Below, piece after piece: positions 35,801-47,699 of a DNA stretch of 64,000 nucleotides; positions within the stretch are counted from its first letter, which is position 1, and each line of letters starts with the position of its first letter. Below the pieces are notes generated by a model. That model was given only the letters and a program-made list of their open reading frames with translations, ran no database searches and was not told the DNA's origin. A program made the position numbers and the translations under genes. Source of the stretch: Cryptomeria japonica (taxonomy: Eukaryota > Streptophyta > Pinopsida > Cupressales > Cupressaceae); NCBI RefSeq assembly GCF_030272615.1, contig NC_081406.1, positions 462,982,072-463,046,071 of the forward strand, given 5' to 3'.

Positions 35801-38013
35801 GAAATAGTTCCCTTACCTTTAATCATGCAGGGTGAGTTATTACCAAATCTTACAACTCCACCATCAAATTCCTTCAAAGAAAGAAATTTTCTCTGATCAC
35901 CGATCATATGATGTGAACAACCACTATCAATGATCCAATCATCAGAATTATCCATGCGTGAAACTAAAGATTTTTGATCAAATAATTCTTTAATGGCTAC
36001 AAACACAATGTCTTCATTGGCATCACCATCAGATTCCTCATCAGTGATACCACCATCAACTACAATAAGACAATCTCTTTTTCCTTTTCCCTTGTACTTC
36101 TTGAAGTTGTCTCGCTTGTGCTCATTATCACCATTGGGACAATCAGCATCTATGTCTCCAATCTTGTTGCATGCAAAACATTTCAAAGGTAATTTACCTC
36201 TATATTTACCGGTTCCTCTAGGCAACCGCTTGGCCAACAAAGATTCAATATAAAATAGATTATCTTCATCATTGGCTTCTTTGCTGGATCTAGATTCATA
36301 ACTGTGACTGACATCTCTACTTTTTCTCATAGATGGGTTAGAAACAAAAGCTTTAAATGGTGATTCAGATTTTTGAACACTACCATCATAACCATTTAAT
36401 TCAAAAGCAGTAAGTTTACCAATGATGGAATCAAGGGCTACCTTGGGTTTGTCAATAGATTTCAACTCCTAAATGGCTGCAACTTAGATAGCATAGACTG
36501 GTAGCAGGGTTCTCAATACCTTACTACCTACTGTGGCATCATCCATTTTACCACCAACACCCTTGATCTCACCAACTATCTCTTTTATCCTCTGACCATA
36601 CTATTGGATATTCTCACCTTCCACCATCCGTATGTCATCAAAATTCCCTCTTAGGCTCCTTCCTTGGCAATCTTCACATGTTCATTATCGCTATAAATCT
36701 CTTCAAGTTTCTTCCATACCTCACGTATAGTCTACAGACCATGAACTATTAGGACCCAGAGGCAACTGAGAGGGGGGGGGTGAATCAGTTGTCTATTAAT
36801 TTCAACCCAAATATAACTTAACCAAACTTAATGTTGGTAGATAGTTTAGCAGTTAATAATAGTACCGGTAAAGTTTAATTCATGAAACAGAAAGACAAAT
36901 AACATACATAACACATAAAACAATTATTTGTACATGGAAACCCTGTAAGGGGAAAAACCACGGTGGGAAACCTTACCCACAATCAGATGATACTACTACA
37001 GATAGTATGTGTGTACAAATGGGGTCTGCACATGCAGAAAGGCCAACTGTCTAGACCTCATTGCTCAATCACAAAATGGGAGTCACACTGACTACAATTA
37101 GATGGTTAAATCCAATCATAATGTACTGCTCAAAATAACATCTTCATATGCTAGATTCAGTACCAGTTAAGCTTTGTTTGTCTTCCTCATACCTTCCTTA
37201 AATCTTCAAATGATGTCTGCGTGTATAGCTCTTCTTATATTCACATATATCTTATTACAATCCTTTTCCTTACTCCTCTCCATAATCTCATGACTGAGAT
37301 CTTACATATATACCAAAACCTAAGACTAGATGTGTAGGTTGACTCACTAAGATATTACAATAAAATCAATTACAAATGAATCAATATGTGATGCATCATG
37401 TCAGTTCAATACATTTACAATAGTAACAAATCATCTCCATAATGTGTCGTGTTGATCTGGAATAGATAATGGTTGTCGGTCCATAACCTAGACCTATTTG
37501 CCAGTAACAACAAATATGCAAACTCAATTGTACCAATAATCAAATCACCAAAACCAAGTGTCCAAACAATGTCTTTGACATAACCAAGTAATCTCCAGAT
37601 GATAATAGATCATCCTTAGTGCTAGTGAACAATATAACTTGTAGGTTAACCAGATACCGGTGACTGTATATGAGTCACTCAACATGTCGGTGAACATAAC
37701 CAAAGATCTCCACAAGGATAAGTGTTGACAAGTGTTGACATCAATGACAAAACCAATGCAACACATCCATAATACCAACACGAACATCAACATATTCAGT
37801 ATCAGATAAAGAACTTATAATATCCTCTAGTGCTTGATTGTTTTCTTGTTGCTCTTCCTTCTGATCATCAGTCATAATTCCAGTAGGTGCAACATATTGA
37901 GTATTAATATGCTCCCAGTATTGATTTCCAAGACACTTGATATAAATTTTCATTCTATCACTCCATATCTTGTACTTCTCTCTATTAAACTTTAGACCTT
38001 CCTTCTTCATCAT
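32874..38013 (-). pseudogene. Copia gag-pol, disrupted
   Basis: The polyprotein is read right to left. The Gag N-terminus is at 38013-37781 (KYKIWSDRMKIYI). Gag resumes at 36746, with a zinc knuckle at about 36195-36150 (CFACNKIGDIDADCP, where Asp replaces the usual His). The protease site DSGCSHHM lies near 35910. Pre-integrase similarity is near 35570 (RFCHLNF). The integrase core is 35430-35149 (LVHTDLCGP). RT is 34354-33764 (WVFMNMFNEDG, then a FIDDIIFG active site for YVDD). RNase H is 33433-32903 (TNADWAG, CDNTSVINISKNP, TKHTELKYHFLRE). Many stops and shifts break it, so no polyprotein can be made. It once supplied coat, cleavage, integration and reverse transcription. Confidence 0.92.
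36747..37780 (-). mobile_element. Solo LTR nested in Copia gag
   Basis: Gag similarity stops at 37781 and resumes at 36746. The insert starts TGTTGGTATTATGG on the minus strand and ends CCTAATA. It is flanked by TGAAC (36742-36746) and CGAAC (37781-37785), a 5-base duplication with one change. Inside are a G9 run near 36772-36780 and a GGAAAAACCACGG block as in other Copia LTRs here, but the sequence is otherwise different from the host's LTR. It has no PBS, PPT or coding sequence. Confidence 0.82.
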
Positions 38014-38070
38014 GATTTACAAGATCTTTACCTCAAGTTGTTAGGATTAGACCTTAGAGGACCTAAGAAC

Positions 38071-38085
38071 CTGGCTCTGATACCA
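38071..38085 (-). other. Primer binding site of Copia element
   Basis: On the minus strand TGGTATCAGAGCCAG follows the LTR end CATCA after two bases. It is complementary to plant initiator Met-tRNA. Confidence 0.93.
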
Positions 38086-38087
38086 AT

Positions 38088-39495
38088 TGATGGTATTATG
38101 AAAGAACAAGGATCTGGTCAACTAATGAGGGGGGGGGGTGAATCAGTAGATAGAAAAACTGATAAAACTTCACCAATCTCAAAATCAATCTCTCAAAGTA
38201 AACTTAGAACTATCAATGCAATATCTCTGTCAAGATAAAAACTGTCAAACTAAACTGGTTGACTGTTACAACAGATAACAATAATCAACTTGAAACTTAT
38301 AACCATTCAAATACTTTTACTGACATAAGTAAAACTTCATTTCATATTGTTGTCGGTTATCATGACTTATCAAAGTGGAATAAGTAGTTAAGAAAATCAA
38401 CCATAGAAACATAACCACAAAAACATTCACCACTTGACACAATATTTTTGACGTGGAAACCCAAATGGGAAAAACCATGGTGAGATGGAACTCACAAGAA
38501 ATTTTGAACTCTTCTGAAGTTTGCCTTGTTAGGAGCCAAGCCTGTTAAAGCTTTACAAAAGGTCCTGTTAAGAACTGATCCTGTTAGGAACCACTCGGTT
38601 AAGGGATTGACTATAATGCTTTGTTAGAAGAAATACCTTTTAAGGAGTAACCTTTGTAAAGGATTTAGAATCCAAGATAATGGATCACCTTGTTATAGGA
38701 TTTGAATAACACCAAGCTTGTTAAAGCTTACCCGGTTAGGGGATTTAACTGCTATAATTTTTAGAAAATAATAGGAGTTTTCTGATCTATTTGAATAACA
38801 CTTCACTTGCTTGTTCAAATCCTTTTCATGCTACTATCTTCCTTTACTCAAACTGTAGATACATCATCTAGTTCGGCAACCACACATTCAATTCAACTTT
38901 GCCAACACACTCAAACTAAATAAATCATCGACCTTATAAACAAATCAACTAGGTTGGTAACACAACAAAAACTTAATTCTCATAGAGATTACAAACAAGT
39001 AGGTTTAAGTATGACTATTGGATTACATAACAATCTCTACACATCATTCAAGAAAGCCTCGACTAGTCCTTGATCACCGCTTCATCGAACTCTGTAACTC
39101 ATCACCCACTTTGCATTATATGCAATATACTTGCTCATTCCCAATAAAAAAAAAATGTTACCTCAACATGCCAAAATCACTTTGAAACTCTCTTCATACA
39201 ATATGCATATGTGTCATAATCATCACCGCTCGTCATCAAGTCATAAACCAATATAACCAATTCACCAAACTTAATTGGTTAGGGTTTATCAAAATAATAG
39301 GTAGGGTTTACCGGTTCAACCCTTCAATACTTAGCAATACCAATTCACTCCACAAACTTTCCTACCAGTTATAGTTCCTTCACTTAGCTCTTCCTACCTG
39401 TTACAAAACATCATTACAATAATAACATTACCGGTTAATTGATATCAATGACAACATAACATATCATTAATGCAATCTTCATGCAAATGCCAACA
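38088..39495 (-). repeat. 5' LTR of Copia element (1408 bp)
   Basis: On the minus strand it starts TGTTGGCATTTGCATG and ends ATACCATCA, followed by the PBS. It is collinear with 31105-32508. The G10 run (38131-38140) and the TTGTTA-GGATTT units are shared. Confidence 0.95.
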
Positions 39496-39500
39496 TTGAC

Positions 39501-39984
39501 TATGGAGAAAATAATAACCATAGTAATTGTGGTTTAGGATCTCCTTGTAAAATGAAATAAATAAAGGTACATGAGGAGGTGAAATTTTATGAATAATAGT
39601 CATCAATGTTTTTTTGTAGAAGTATGGGAAAAAGGAACAAACATGCAAGTTGTATCCATAGGATCTATATCCATAAGTGTATACATCACATAATTAGTTG
39701 TATGTTTGAATACATATTAGTGTTCAATATTTTTAGATTGTGCATGCAATGAAATACTGTTAGCATATCTTTTTCAATTTCATTCTAGTGGTGCAACCTA
39801 ACAATTTCCCTCATGATTCATACAATTCATATGAATTATATTATTTTATCAATGAGACTTACAATTTTATGCTTCAAAACCACACAAGTGTATGTATGGT
39901 GTAAATTAACTCTATGAAATTTGTAGAGGGATTATTCATTATAACAATCAAATAATCCTTAAGAGGAATCCACTACATTAATAG
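39501..39984. other. Spacer between Copia and Gypsy elements
   Basis: AT-rich, no gene seen. It carries the right-hand TTGAC duplication at 39496-39500 and ends directly before the Gypsy LTR. Confidence 0.5.
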
Positions 39985-40729
39985 TGTAGACACTTAAAAT
40001 TGTCCTATTTAATTAAATAATTTTTTATTTATTTAACGAATTCATTAATCCTCTTCTAAGCCTTTCCTCATTTATATAAATACTTTTATTTATTTAAATT
40101 TTCCTTTTCCTAAATTAAATAAATACTTATTTATTTAATTGATCCCATTTCCTCTACTAATTAAATAAATCTTTATTTATTTAATTAATTCATTAGCCTT
40201 TTCTATCCATGACACATGTCACTCATCTCTTAATTACTACACTACCTACCCCCTTTATCATTTTATTATTTCCTCTACCTACCCTCTAATCCTAGCTAAC
40301 CATTTATCTTTACACCTCTTAATCGTATCCCTCCATTTCTTACAGTGTCTTCTATATAAGAGGATGCTTCTTTCATTATGAACCCTAATCATTCAAATCA
40401 GCTAATGAGCATTCTAATCAATCTTATGCAATCAAGCCTTTTTGCAATCAAACTATCAACCACATTTTCATTTTTTGTTGAGCTCTTGTGCATACATAAA
40501 ATCTGAGAGCAAATATATCAAGAAAGATCAATGGAGATAAGAAGAATGAAGATTCAAACCGTAGTTGACATGTGATGGTATAATCTTTTTTATTTTGTTG
40601 ATTTTCATTGTCTTAAGTAATCTTCATATGTTATGGTGGATCTTTGTTGTTGTTAGTCTAGGGTTTTGTGGTTGGATTCATTTAGTCTTTCAATATTGTT
40701 GTTCCATAATCCAGTTTTCACCATACACA
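39985..40729 (+). repeat. 5' LTR of Gypsy element (745 bp)
   Basis: It starts TGTAGACACTTAAAATTG and ends CCATACACA, three bases before the PBS. It has repeated TTATTTATTTAAT tracts, a TATA box at 40353 and a purine stretch near 40500. An inverted relative is at 49291-50068 and a likely distant one at 18788-19966. Confidence 0.88.
40353..40360 (+). promoter_or_regulatory. TATA box of the Gypsy LTR
   Basis: TATATAAG lies about 370 bases into the LTR. The inverted LTR has CTATATAG at the matching place, which supports a retained core promoter. Confidence 0.6.
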
Positions 40730-40732
40730 TTT

Positions 40733-40750
40733 TGGCATGCCCAGTGGGAC
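40733..40750 (+). other. Primer binding site of Gypsy element
   Basis: TGGCATGCCCAGTGGGAC starts three bases after the LTR end. It is tRNA-complement-like; the tRNA was not identified. A decayed version follows the inverted LTR (minus strand, near 49285). Confidence 0.7.
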
Positions 40751-43027
40751 TCTTGTCCCTTTTGCATTTAACATCTTTTGTTGCAGATTTTGTGTTTTTG
40801 AACTTTCAGATCTGACATTTTCTGATGACATTTAAACTTTTTGCATTTGCACCCTCTAAAATCATGTTTTTTGTTTTTTTGTCACGTCTGCACATTCCAA
40901 AATCCCATCTGTGTTCCCGACAACATTTTTATTTATAGATCGCAGGTTTTCATTTCAGTCATGTCTATGCAGTCTTTAGGGGCGTCTGTGAGTTTAAATC
41001 ATGTCCACACATTCCAAAATCGTGTTTGTATTCTTGACAACATTTTTATTTTCTAGATTGCAGTTTTTCATTTCAATCACGTTTATGCAGTATTCAGGGG
41101 CGTCTATGAGTTTAAATCAAGTTTGTGATTGGTTTAATAGTGCTTGCATTCTCTGCATTTTTTAGTTCCTCACTTAGGGTTTCTATTTTGTCATTTTGTC
41201 TTGCATTTAGGGTTTTAGATTTGGTTCATTTAAGCTAATATCTTGTGATCCAACTAATGAAGTGGTGCAATTTGTTTTTGGAAGCAAATCATGAATCAAA
41301 GGCCCCTATTTTCACAAAGTGTTTTGGGATTTTGTTAAAATAAACCTAACTTGTTTGCTTGCAAGAAGGGGTAATTATTTGAAACAACCCAAATTACTAA
41401 CAAATATTTGTTGTAGGGCCTTGGCATGGGTTTGATTTTGATTTGCATTGTGTGCTTTGTTTTCATAGATTAGCAAACACTTCAATTGGTGCACTAAAAT
41501 TGAACCAATGTCTTTTGTGTCTTGAGCAATAGGCTCTTTGTGTTTAATCTTTAGAGGGTTTGCCTCCCCACGTGGTCACTAGGACTACTAGTGAGGAGGA
41601 AATGACACAAGTGGTAGTGACACAATACCCCATCTTTTGAACCACTATATAGAACTGTATCCATGGTGAAATCCATGGGTAACATGTGTTGATTAGTCCA
41701 CACTGATACTATGTCTCCCCATAAACCCATTTGATCAAATTTATTTGATCAATATTAGGGCATAACCCCTACAGGCTGGGAGCCTTCTGTAATTATAAAG
41801 TTGAAAGTGTCACATGTATGGCCACACAAGAAGATGCCCTTACTGACACCGTTTTGTTTTAGAAAGCCAAAATCCTTCTAGTTGCTGGGATAGGAGGTCG
41901 GACCTCTGGAGTGGCCCACACACATACGGTTCTTAGTAGAGGTACAAAGTTCGCCATGAGGAGTTTTCATGGGGACTAGTGCTTGGCTGCCTCAGAGAAG
42001 TGAGTGTCGAGGGTGGAGCTACTGGGGTCAAGAACCTAAGTATCCTTGAGGGAAACCCCATGTGGGATCAACAACTATTGTCCTGGCCAACCATAAGAAT
42101 TATGCTTGTCTTCTTTTAAACATTCAAACATTCAAGGCCAACCATCAAAATATTGTGTCTTTTGTCTCTTCAAGTGTATGCAAAACATTTTTACATCAAA
42201 CAACACACTTTCTTTTGAGTCATATTGAGTCTAAACACTTGTAAACATAGAGTCCTCATCAACATTGTGTCCTCTTGTCATGAAAAAATGGTCAAATATT
42301 CAGATTTGGTCACAACAACAACTTCAAAAATTGGAAAATTTGCAATCGGGCTTTATAAACGCATCTGTGTCTGATAGAAATACATATGTGTACTTTAACC
42401 ACACCTGTGTAGGACAGCAACACATTCGTGTCATCGTGCAAACTGTATATTCACAAGATTCTCAGAATTGCACTTATACAATATCCACTCAAGTTTGTCT
42501 TTAATAACCGTGTGTGTGAAGGATGCATGCACACCTGTGTTCAATATTGGGAAAAATTACAATCCAATTAACAAGAGCAATCAGTTTCAAAATTCTTGAG
42601 ATTCCTAGGTTATTTCTCCAAGTTTTCATCTACCATTCAACCTATTTTTGGGCTCATAGAGTTCATCATTGCTTTACACCTTGAATTGCATTCACATTTT
42701 TCTAAACTTGAGTCAAAAGGTCACTTGCTTGTCCCCATCTTACTTTTTCATTACAGTACATACAACAACATTTTGCTAAGTGGTCCCTCATCAAGGTTTA
42801 TCACCTTTGGGTCTCATTTGGTCTTACTTGGAGTCAAGGTCAACTTACTTCATCAAGAGATCTATCATCTCTTTGGAATTCACACCTACTCTACTACATA
42901 CATACTTGGTCTTACACTTTGACATAGCAAATACACCTTAGATTCATTTACATTCCATCCAACTCTTGGTCTTCCATACTATTTCAATTTTCATCTAGTC
43001 TCACACATCTTGGTCAAGACCTAGTTC
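40751..43027 (+). other. Untranslated leader of Gypsy element
   Basis: There is no credible protein over 2.3 kb. It holds a 117-bp tandem duplication near 40891-41124 (copies marked by CACATTCCAAAATC and GGGGCGTCTRTGAG). Long leaders are usual in Tat-type elements. Open frames of 60-108 codons overlap and match nothing. Confidence 0.6.
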
Positions 43028-45315
43028 ATGGTTGAAACCCGTTCCCAAAAATCTAGAATGGAAGCTAAACAGGCTCAAGACTCTACAAATATGAGTGGCT
43101 ATGAGTATGACAATCATATCTTTTTCAGTTCTAACCATACCACATTACCTAACATGGACATCTTTAAAAACATTTAGAATATTGAGAACACGGATAATAC
43201 AAACAATCATGATGCACAAGATGACAATATGGATAACACTTTAGTACACTCAGCAGAGGTGGAAGATACAATCATGGATCCTCATTTCAACAAGATGATA
43301 CAAGAAATCATGAGAAGAGAGATAATATTTCCTACAAGTGATGGCACAAAGTGGAGCTAAGATACCTCACGATTTTGGCATGTCCCAAATAATAGAAAAT
43401 TGACCTACTCAAGAAAATTAAGTCAACATGGATCAAAGGAGACCTAATAGTCGAGGTAGTAGAATATCATGTCTCGTGCCTGAGTCACCATCATCCTTAT
43501 TTTAAAAATCCGAGATTTCAAATACACATGATCAAGCTTATGATACTCAAGAAAGAACATCTCATGAACAATTTCGTCTACGCAGACCCTTATGGAAATC
43601 TTATGTGGATAAATAAATCCAACCACACACCAATACTAAGGACAAAACACAAAGACCTTGGATACCCAGAGGAATACTCAAAATTTGGATACAAGAAAAC
43701 CCCATGTCAAATTTGGGGGCAATACACAAGAGAAAAATCATGATATGCCTTATGACCCTATATCAGGTGGTCCCTACATTCATTATCATTATAGACCCCC
43801 TCCATATGAACATGTTTACAATCAATACCATCCATACATGCATTATCCTCCTCCTCCACCTAGTGGATCAGGCATGGGATATGGTCCAAGAATTTAGACT
43901 CCACCCAAAAACAATTTGGAACAATAGATCAAGGACTTACAAAAGAAGATGGAGAACATCAATACACCAAAACCAGCTTACACAATGAGAGATATATGTC
44001 CCTATCCATTTGATAGAAAAATTCCAATGCTTACATTTCCTACACACTTTGTAACACCAAACTTTGAAAATTACAGACGCAAAGGGGACCCTAGGCACAT
44101 ATAAGACAAATTTTCACAGCTTGCATTGAGGTAGTAGCAGAAGAAACATACTTGATGAGATTGTTTCCACAAAGCTTAGGTGAACAATCTATGGAATGGT
44201 TCTCCTAACTTCCACCTAGAATTAAGTCATGGGGTGACTTAGCAGAGGCATTTATCCAACATTGCTCATATAACATAGAGATAGATATATCAGTTGCCAC
44301 TTTTTGTAATACCAAACACAAAGTTGGGGAGTCCTTTTCATCATTCTTACAAAGATGGAGGAATTTAGCCAGAAAATGCTCTTGTGAAATTCCACAAAAA
44401 CAATTGGTAGAGATGTTTACACAAAATGTCAACAGAGAAAGTGGTTATGACTTGAGGAAAGCTTGTTTGTCCACTTTTAAGGAAGTCGTTGAGAGAGGCT
44501 TAGCAACTAAGAAGGTCTTAATTGAGAAAGGTATCATCAAGATATTTTTAAAAAATAAAGAAGATTTTAAAGGAAAATACAAGCCACGATTTTGGAACAA
44601 GAAAAAGAACACAATAAATGATGGCGTTGTTGATGCTAACATGGTGAGACCAAAAACCACTCTTTTAGGACCAAGTTCTTCTACAAACAACCAAGTAAAT
44701 ACATAAGGAACTTCAAAACCATGAAGGAAATACACCCCATTGGGTGAACCACTTGAGTCAGCTTTTAGGAATCTAGTAGCAAACAAGCTAACAAAAATTC
44801 CAGACAATCCTCTATATGAACCAAAATTCAAACCAAATTGGTGGAATGACAATGAGTACTGTGAATATCACAAGAGAAAGGGACATAAAACAGGAAATTG
44901 CCATCGCTTGAAGAACATTATAAAGGATCTTATTCATAGAGGTGACATTGAGATTAATGGACATATATCTAATCAAGAACATGAAATGTTTAAGGAACCA
45001 TTCCCTAAACATGACAAGGGAAAAGCCAAAGCCACATATAATCAAGCCAACTATACCAAACTATCCTATGACTATGATTCAATTGTTAACTACATTTCAA
45101 TGGACAACCATGTTTCTACTATTATCGTAAAGGACAAAATGCCTAGAAGTTCTACCCAAAGAACCAAAGTTGTCCTAAAAGTAATTGTACCTTCTTCCGA
45201 ATCCACCTCTGAATGTAATGTAGCAACTCATCGAGGTAAGGTCACCCTGCAAGGTGCTCCAGCTAAAACCACCACTTTGTCTTCGGCCAAACCTGAGTAC
45301 AACCTAGTAGAATAG
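43028..45315 (+). pseudogene. Ty3/Gypsy gag
   Basis: The likely start ATG is 43028 (MVETRSQKSRMEAKQ). Next comes a His/Pro/Tyr-rich segment at 43740-43890, and then the retrotransposon Gag core at about 44150-44550 (SMEWFS, KSWGDLAEAFIQHCSYN, LRKACLSTFKEV). An atypical knuckle CEYHKRKGHKTGNC lies at about 44860-44900 with a basic flank. Gag builds the virus-like particle in the cytoplasm. Stops and frame changes interrupt it at several points before 44400. 44404-44706 and 44740-45315 are open in different frames. A rearranged second set of gag pieces is at 51226-52470. Confidence 0.85.
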
Positions 45316-46425
45316 TTTGGGAAGACACCCACGCTTATCTCAATCCTTGAACTGTTACGTATCTCTCCTTCACATAAAGCCATACTTGACAAAGTCCTAG
45401 GAGAAACTTATGTACCCACTGATCTGAACATGGACCAATTTCAAGCCATGGTGGGATACCTTTTCGTTCTACATACCCTCACATTTACAGAATCTGATGA
45501 GGCATCCATAACCTAGCCTTATAATGCACCTCTACATATTGAAGCCTTTATCTATAAAACATGCATCAAACAAGTTCTGATAGATGGGGGATCTGGTCTC
45601 AATATATATACTTTGAACACAATAACACAATCGGAATACTCAGATAAAGTTGTGAATGCTACAAACAAAATTACCATCAAGGCATAAGATGATGAAAAGC
45701 GTTCATCTAAAGGCATAGTCACTTTATCTCTCAGAGTTGGGCTAGTAACTAAGGATGTGGTTTGTCAAGTCATTGATCTAGATCTCACATACAATACAAT
45801 CTTGGGATGCCCATGGATTCACAAAATGAGAGTCGTTCCCTCAACATATTATTAATGTATCAAATTCCCATACAATGGAGTTGAAGTGATCGTCAAAGCC
45901 GACTTGAATATGTTCATATATTGCAACAACTTGCAAAACTTGTGACATAGATCAGAAATAACAATACCAGTCAATCGAGAGGCTATTCCTTCATCAACAT
46001 ATGTGGATCCAGAATCCTTGATAGCTTCAACATCCAAACAAACAGAGCTCAAAGAAACGTTCAAGATTAAAGATATGGGATGTGGTGAGTATATCTTTCA
46101 TGTTGATCAACTCTCATTGTTTCCTAGGGTATTTGGTCGACATGAAAAACCTACAAACAATTTGCAATGCCAAGGAATTGGGTGTGAGCCATCTAGCATT
46201 GTGACTACTAAGTCTGAATGCAAATCTCCTCTAGTGGTGCAAGAAGCTCTTGATATCAATAGTCCTAAGAGTGGTTCCAACAAGGAGTCTATTGAGTGTA
46301 CTGTCATCCCTCTTGATAACTCACATAGCTTTACCATTTCATTTATTCATTCCATTTCCACTTATCTCCCAGTGTTGGATCAACAACAATCACAAAAGCC
46401 CTTACTCATTGGGGATCAAAACTGA
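45316..46425 (+). pseudogene. Gypsy protease region and downstream remnant
   Basis: Similarity to retroviral-type aspartic protease appears at about 45560-45610 (QVLIDGGSGLNI), with the usual downstream ILGCPWIHKMRVVPST near 45800-45845 and a KFPYNG segment. Stops break it at about 45516, 45687 and 45853. The following frame (46003-46425) is the linker region normally leading to RT but contains no RT motif. The element is joined from here to distal sequence, showing a deletion of the RT-RNase H-integrase core. Confidence 0.75.
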
Positions 46426-46879
46426 AGTTATGAAAAGAAAAATCTAAAATTCAAAAATAAAGGAAAGTCCTCTAGTCCAAATCAAAATCAAAAGCCATTG
46501 GACTCTACAAAAATCAAGGTCAAGGATAAAAATCCTATGAAAGAAAAAGAGGAAGAGATGATCTCCTCTAATATCAAAATAACTGGGGGCGAAATTTCTA
46601 CAATTTCAAGTCAAAAAGAATACTTGTTGATCCTAAGTCTCCATCATGCCATCCTACTTTCACTTCTTTTCGCAATCATAAGACTTCATAACTCATCCAC
46701 TTTCTCCACACATCCATTCCCTTTCAGCAATACATCATGTCAATAGACCTTAAATGGAACTTCCTCGAAGGAATTTGTTGTCAGGGATGCCCAAAATTCT
46801 TTAGGTGACACACATATGGGCGTGTGTAGTCCACATGCTAGTAATTCTCTCAGTTACTTTATAAAAGAAGATAGTCACT

Positions 46880-47130
46880 CGAGCTACACATCATTCAGTT
46901 AAGGAACAATGCAGTTACAATCATAAGGTAAAGCATCACACATTTGAGGTAGGTGACTTAGTTCTCAAGTAGAATCCAAGAAATGAATAGTACCGAGAGA
47001 AGAAAGGAAAATTTGAACCCAATTGTCTTGGTCATTATGTCATCACAATAGTCTACGGATTAGGTGCATATCAACAACATGCATCTTCATAGGTTTTACA
47101 CATAGCTCTTCAGAGTATCCCAATTCAAAG
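46880..47130 (+). pseudogene. Gypsy integrase C-terminal remnant
   Basis: The reading VKHHTFEVGDLVLK followed by KGKFEPNCLGHYVI matches the C-terminal end of Gypsy integrases. Stops interrupt it. The catalytic core is absent. Confidence 0.7.
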
Positions 47131-47280
47131 ATACAAAAAAAACCAAAAACATCAACAATACAAAAAAAATTAAAAAAATATCAACAATACAAAAAAAATA
47201 AAAAAATATCAAAAATACAAAAAAAATTAAAAAATGATAAAAAATACAAAAAAATCATAAAAACTAAAAAATCGTTACTT
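47128..47280 (+). repeat. A-rich tandem repeats
   Basis: Units of about 25-30 bases built from ATCAACAATACAAAAAAAAT with variants, five or six copies. They produce a spurious Lys-rich frame. They lie just downstream of the integrase remnant. Confidence 0.8.
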
Positions 47281-47489
47281 CGTGAAAACCTAGCAAACAG
47301 GTGCCTTGTGACACAAAAAAAAATCCAAACAAAATAAAGAAATAAATTCGTCCAACGGTGAAAACCACTTCGGTGGCGCCCTGGGCAAGTACCATGGTGA
47401 AAACCGGGTTATTGATACCATGTGTAGAGACATTGCTCCTCCCTCCTTTAGGATTGAATCACATCCCTTCACTTTGCATACACTCACAA

Positions 47490-47690
47490 CCTATCCATCC
47501 ATAATAAACTTACCCATTCCCATCATGACTTGTTATTGATCTACCTAAGATTGGTTAGCCATTCATAATAATCCATTCTTTTCACCCCTATCCATACATA
47601 ATAAACTTACCCATTCCCATCATGGCTTGTTATTGATCTACCTTAGATTGGTTAGCCATTCATAATAATAATTCATTTTCACCCCTTTTC
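47490..47690 (+). repeat. Tandem duplication of ~103 bp
   Basis: Two copies share CATAATAAACTTACCCATTC, CTTGTTATTGATCTACC and GATTGGTTAGCCATTCATAA. They differ at a few bases. They lie in the 3' untranslated part of the Gypsy element. Confidence 0.85.
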
Positions 47691-47699
47691 ATCCATAAT

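Larger units (their letters stand above)
31105..39495 (-). mobile_element. Complete but dead Copia retrotransposon
   Basis: Two same-orientation LTRs (31105-32508 and 38088-39495) are flanked by the exact 5-base duplication TTGAC (31100-31104 and 39496-39500). On the minus strand the order is LTR, PBS, gag, protease, integrase, RT, RNase H, PPT, LTR, which is the Copia order. The LTRs differ by roughly 5-10% by eye, mostly substitutions, so the insertion is old. All domains carry stops or shifts, and a foreign solo LTR sits in gag (36747-37780). Without that insert the element is about 7.36 kb. Confidence 0.95.

Noticed and set aside
47023-47337. 104-codon Lys/Gln-rich frame
   Set aside because: It is produced by the A-rich tandem repeats after the Gypsy integrase remnant.
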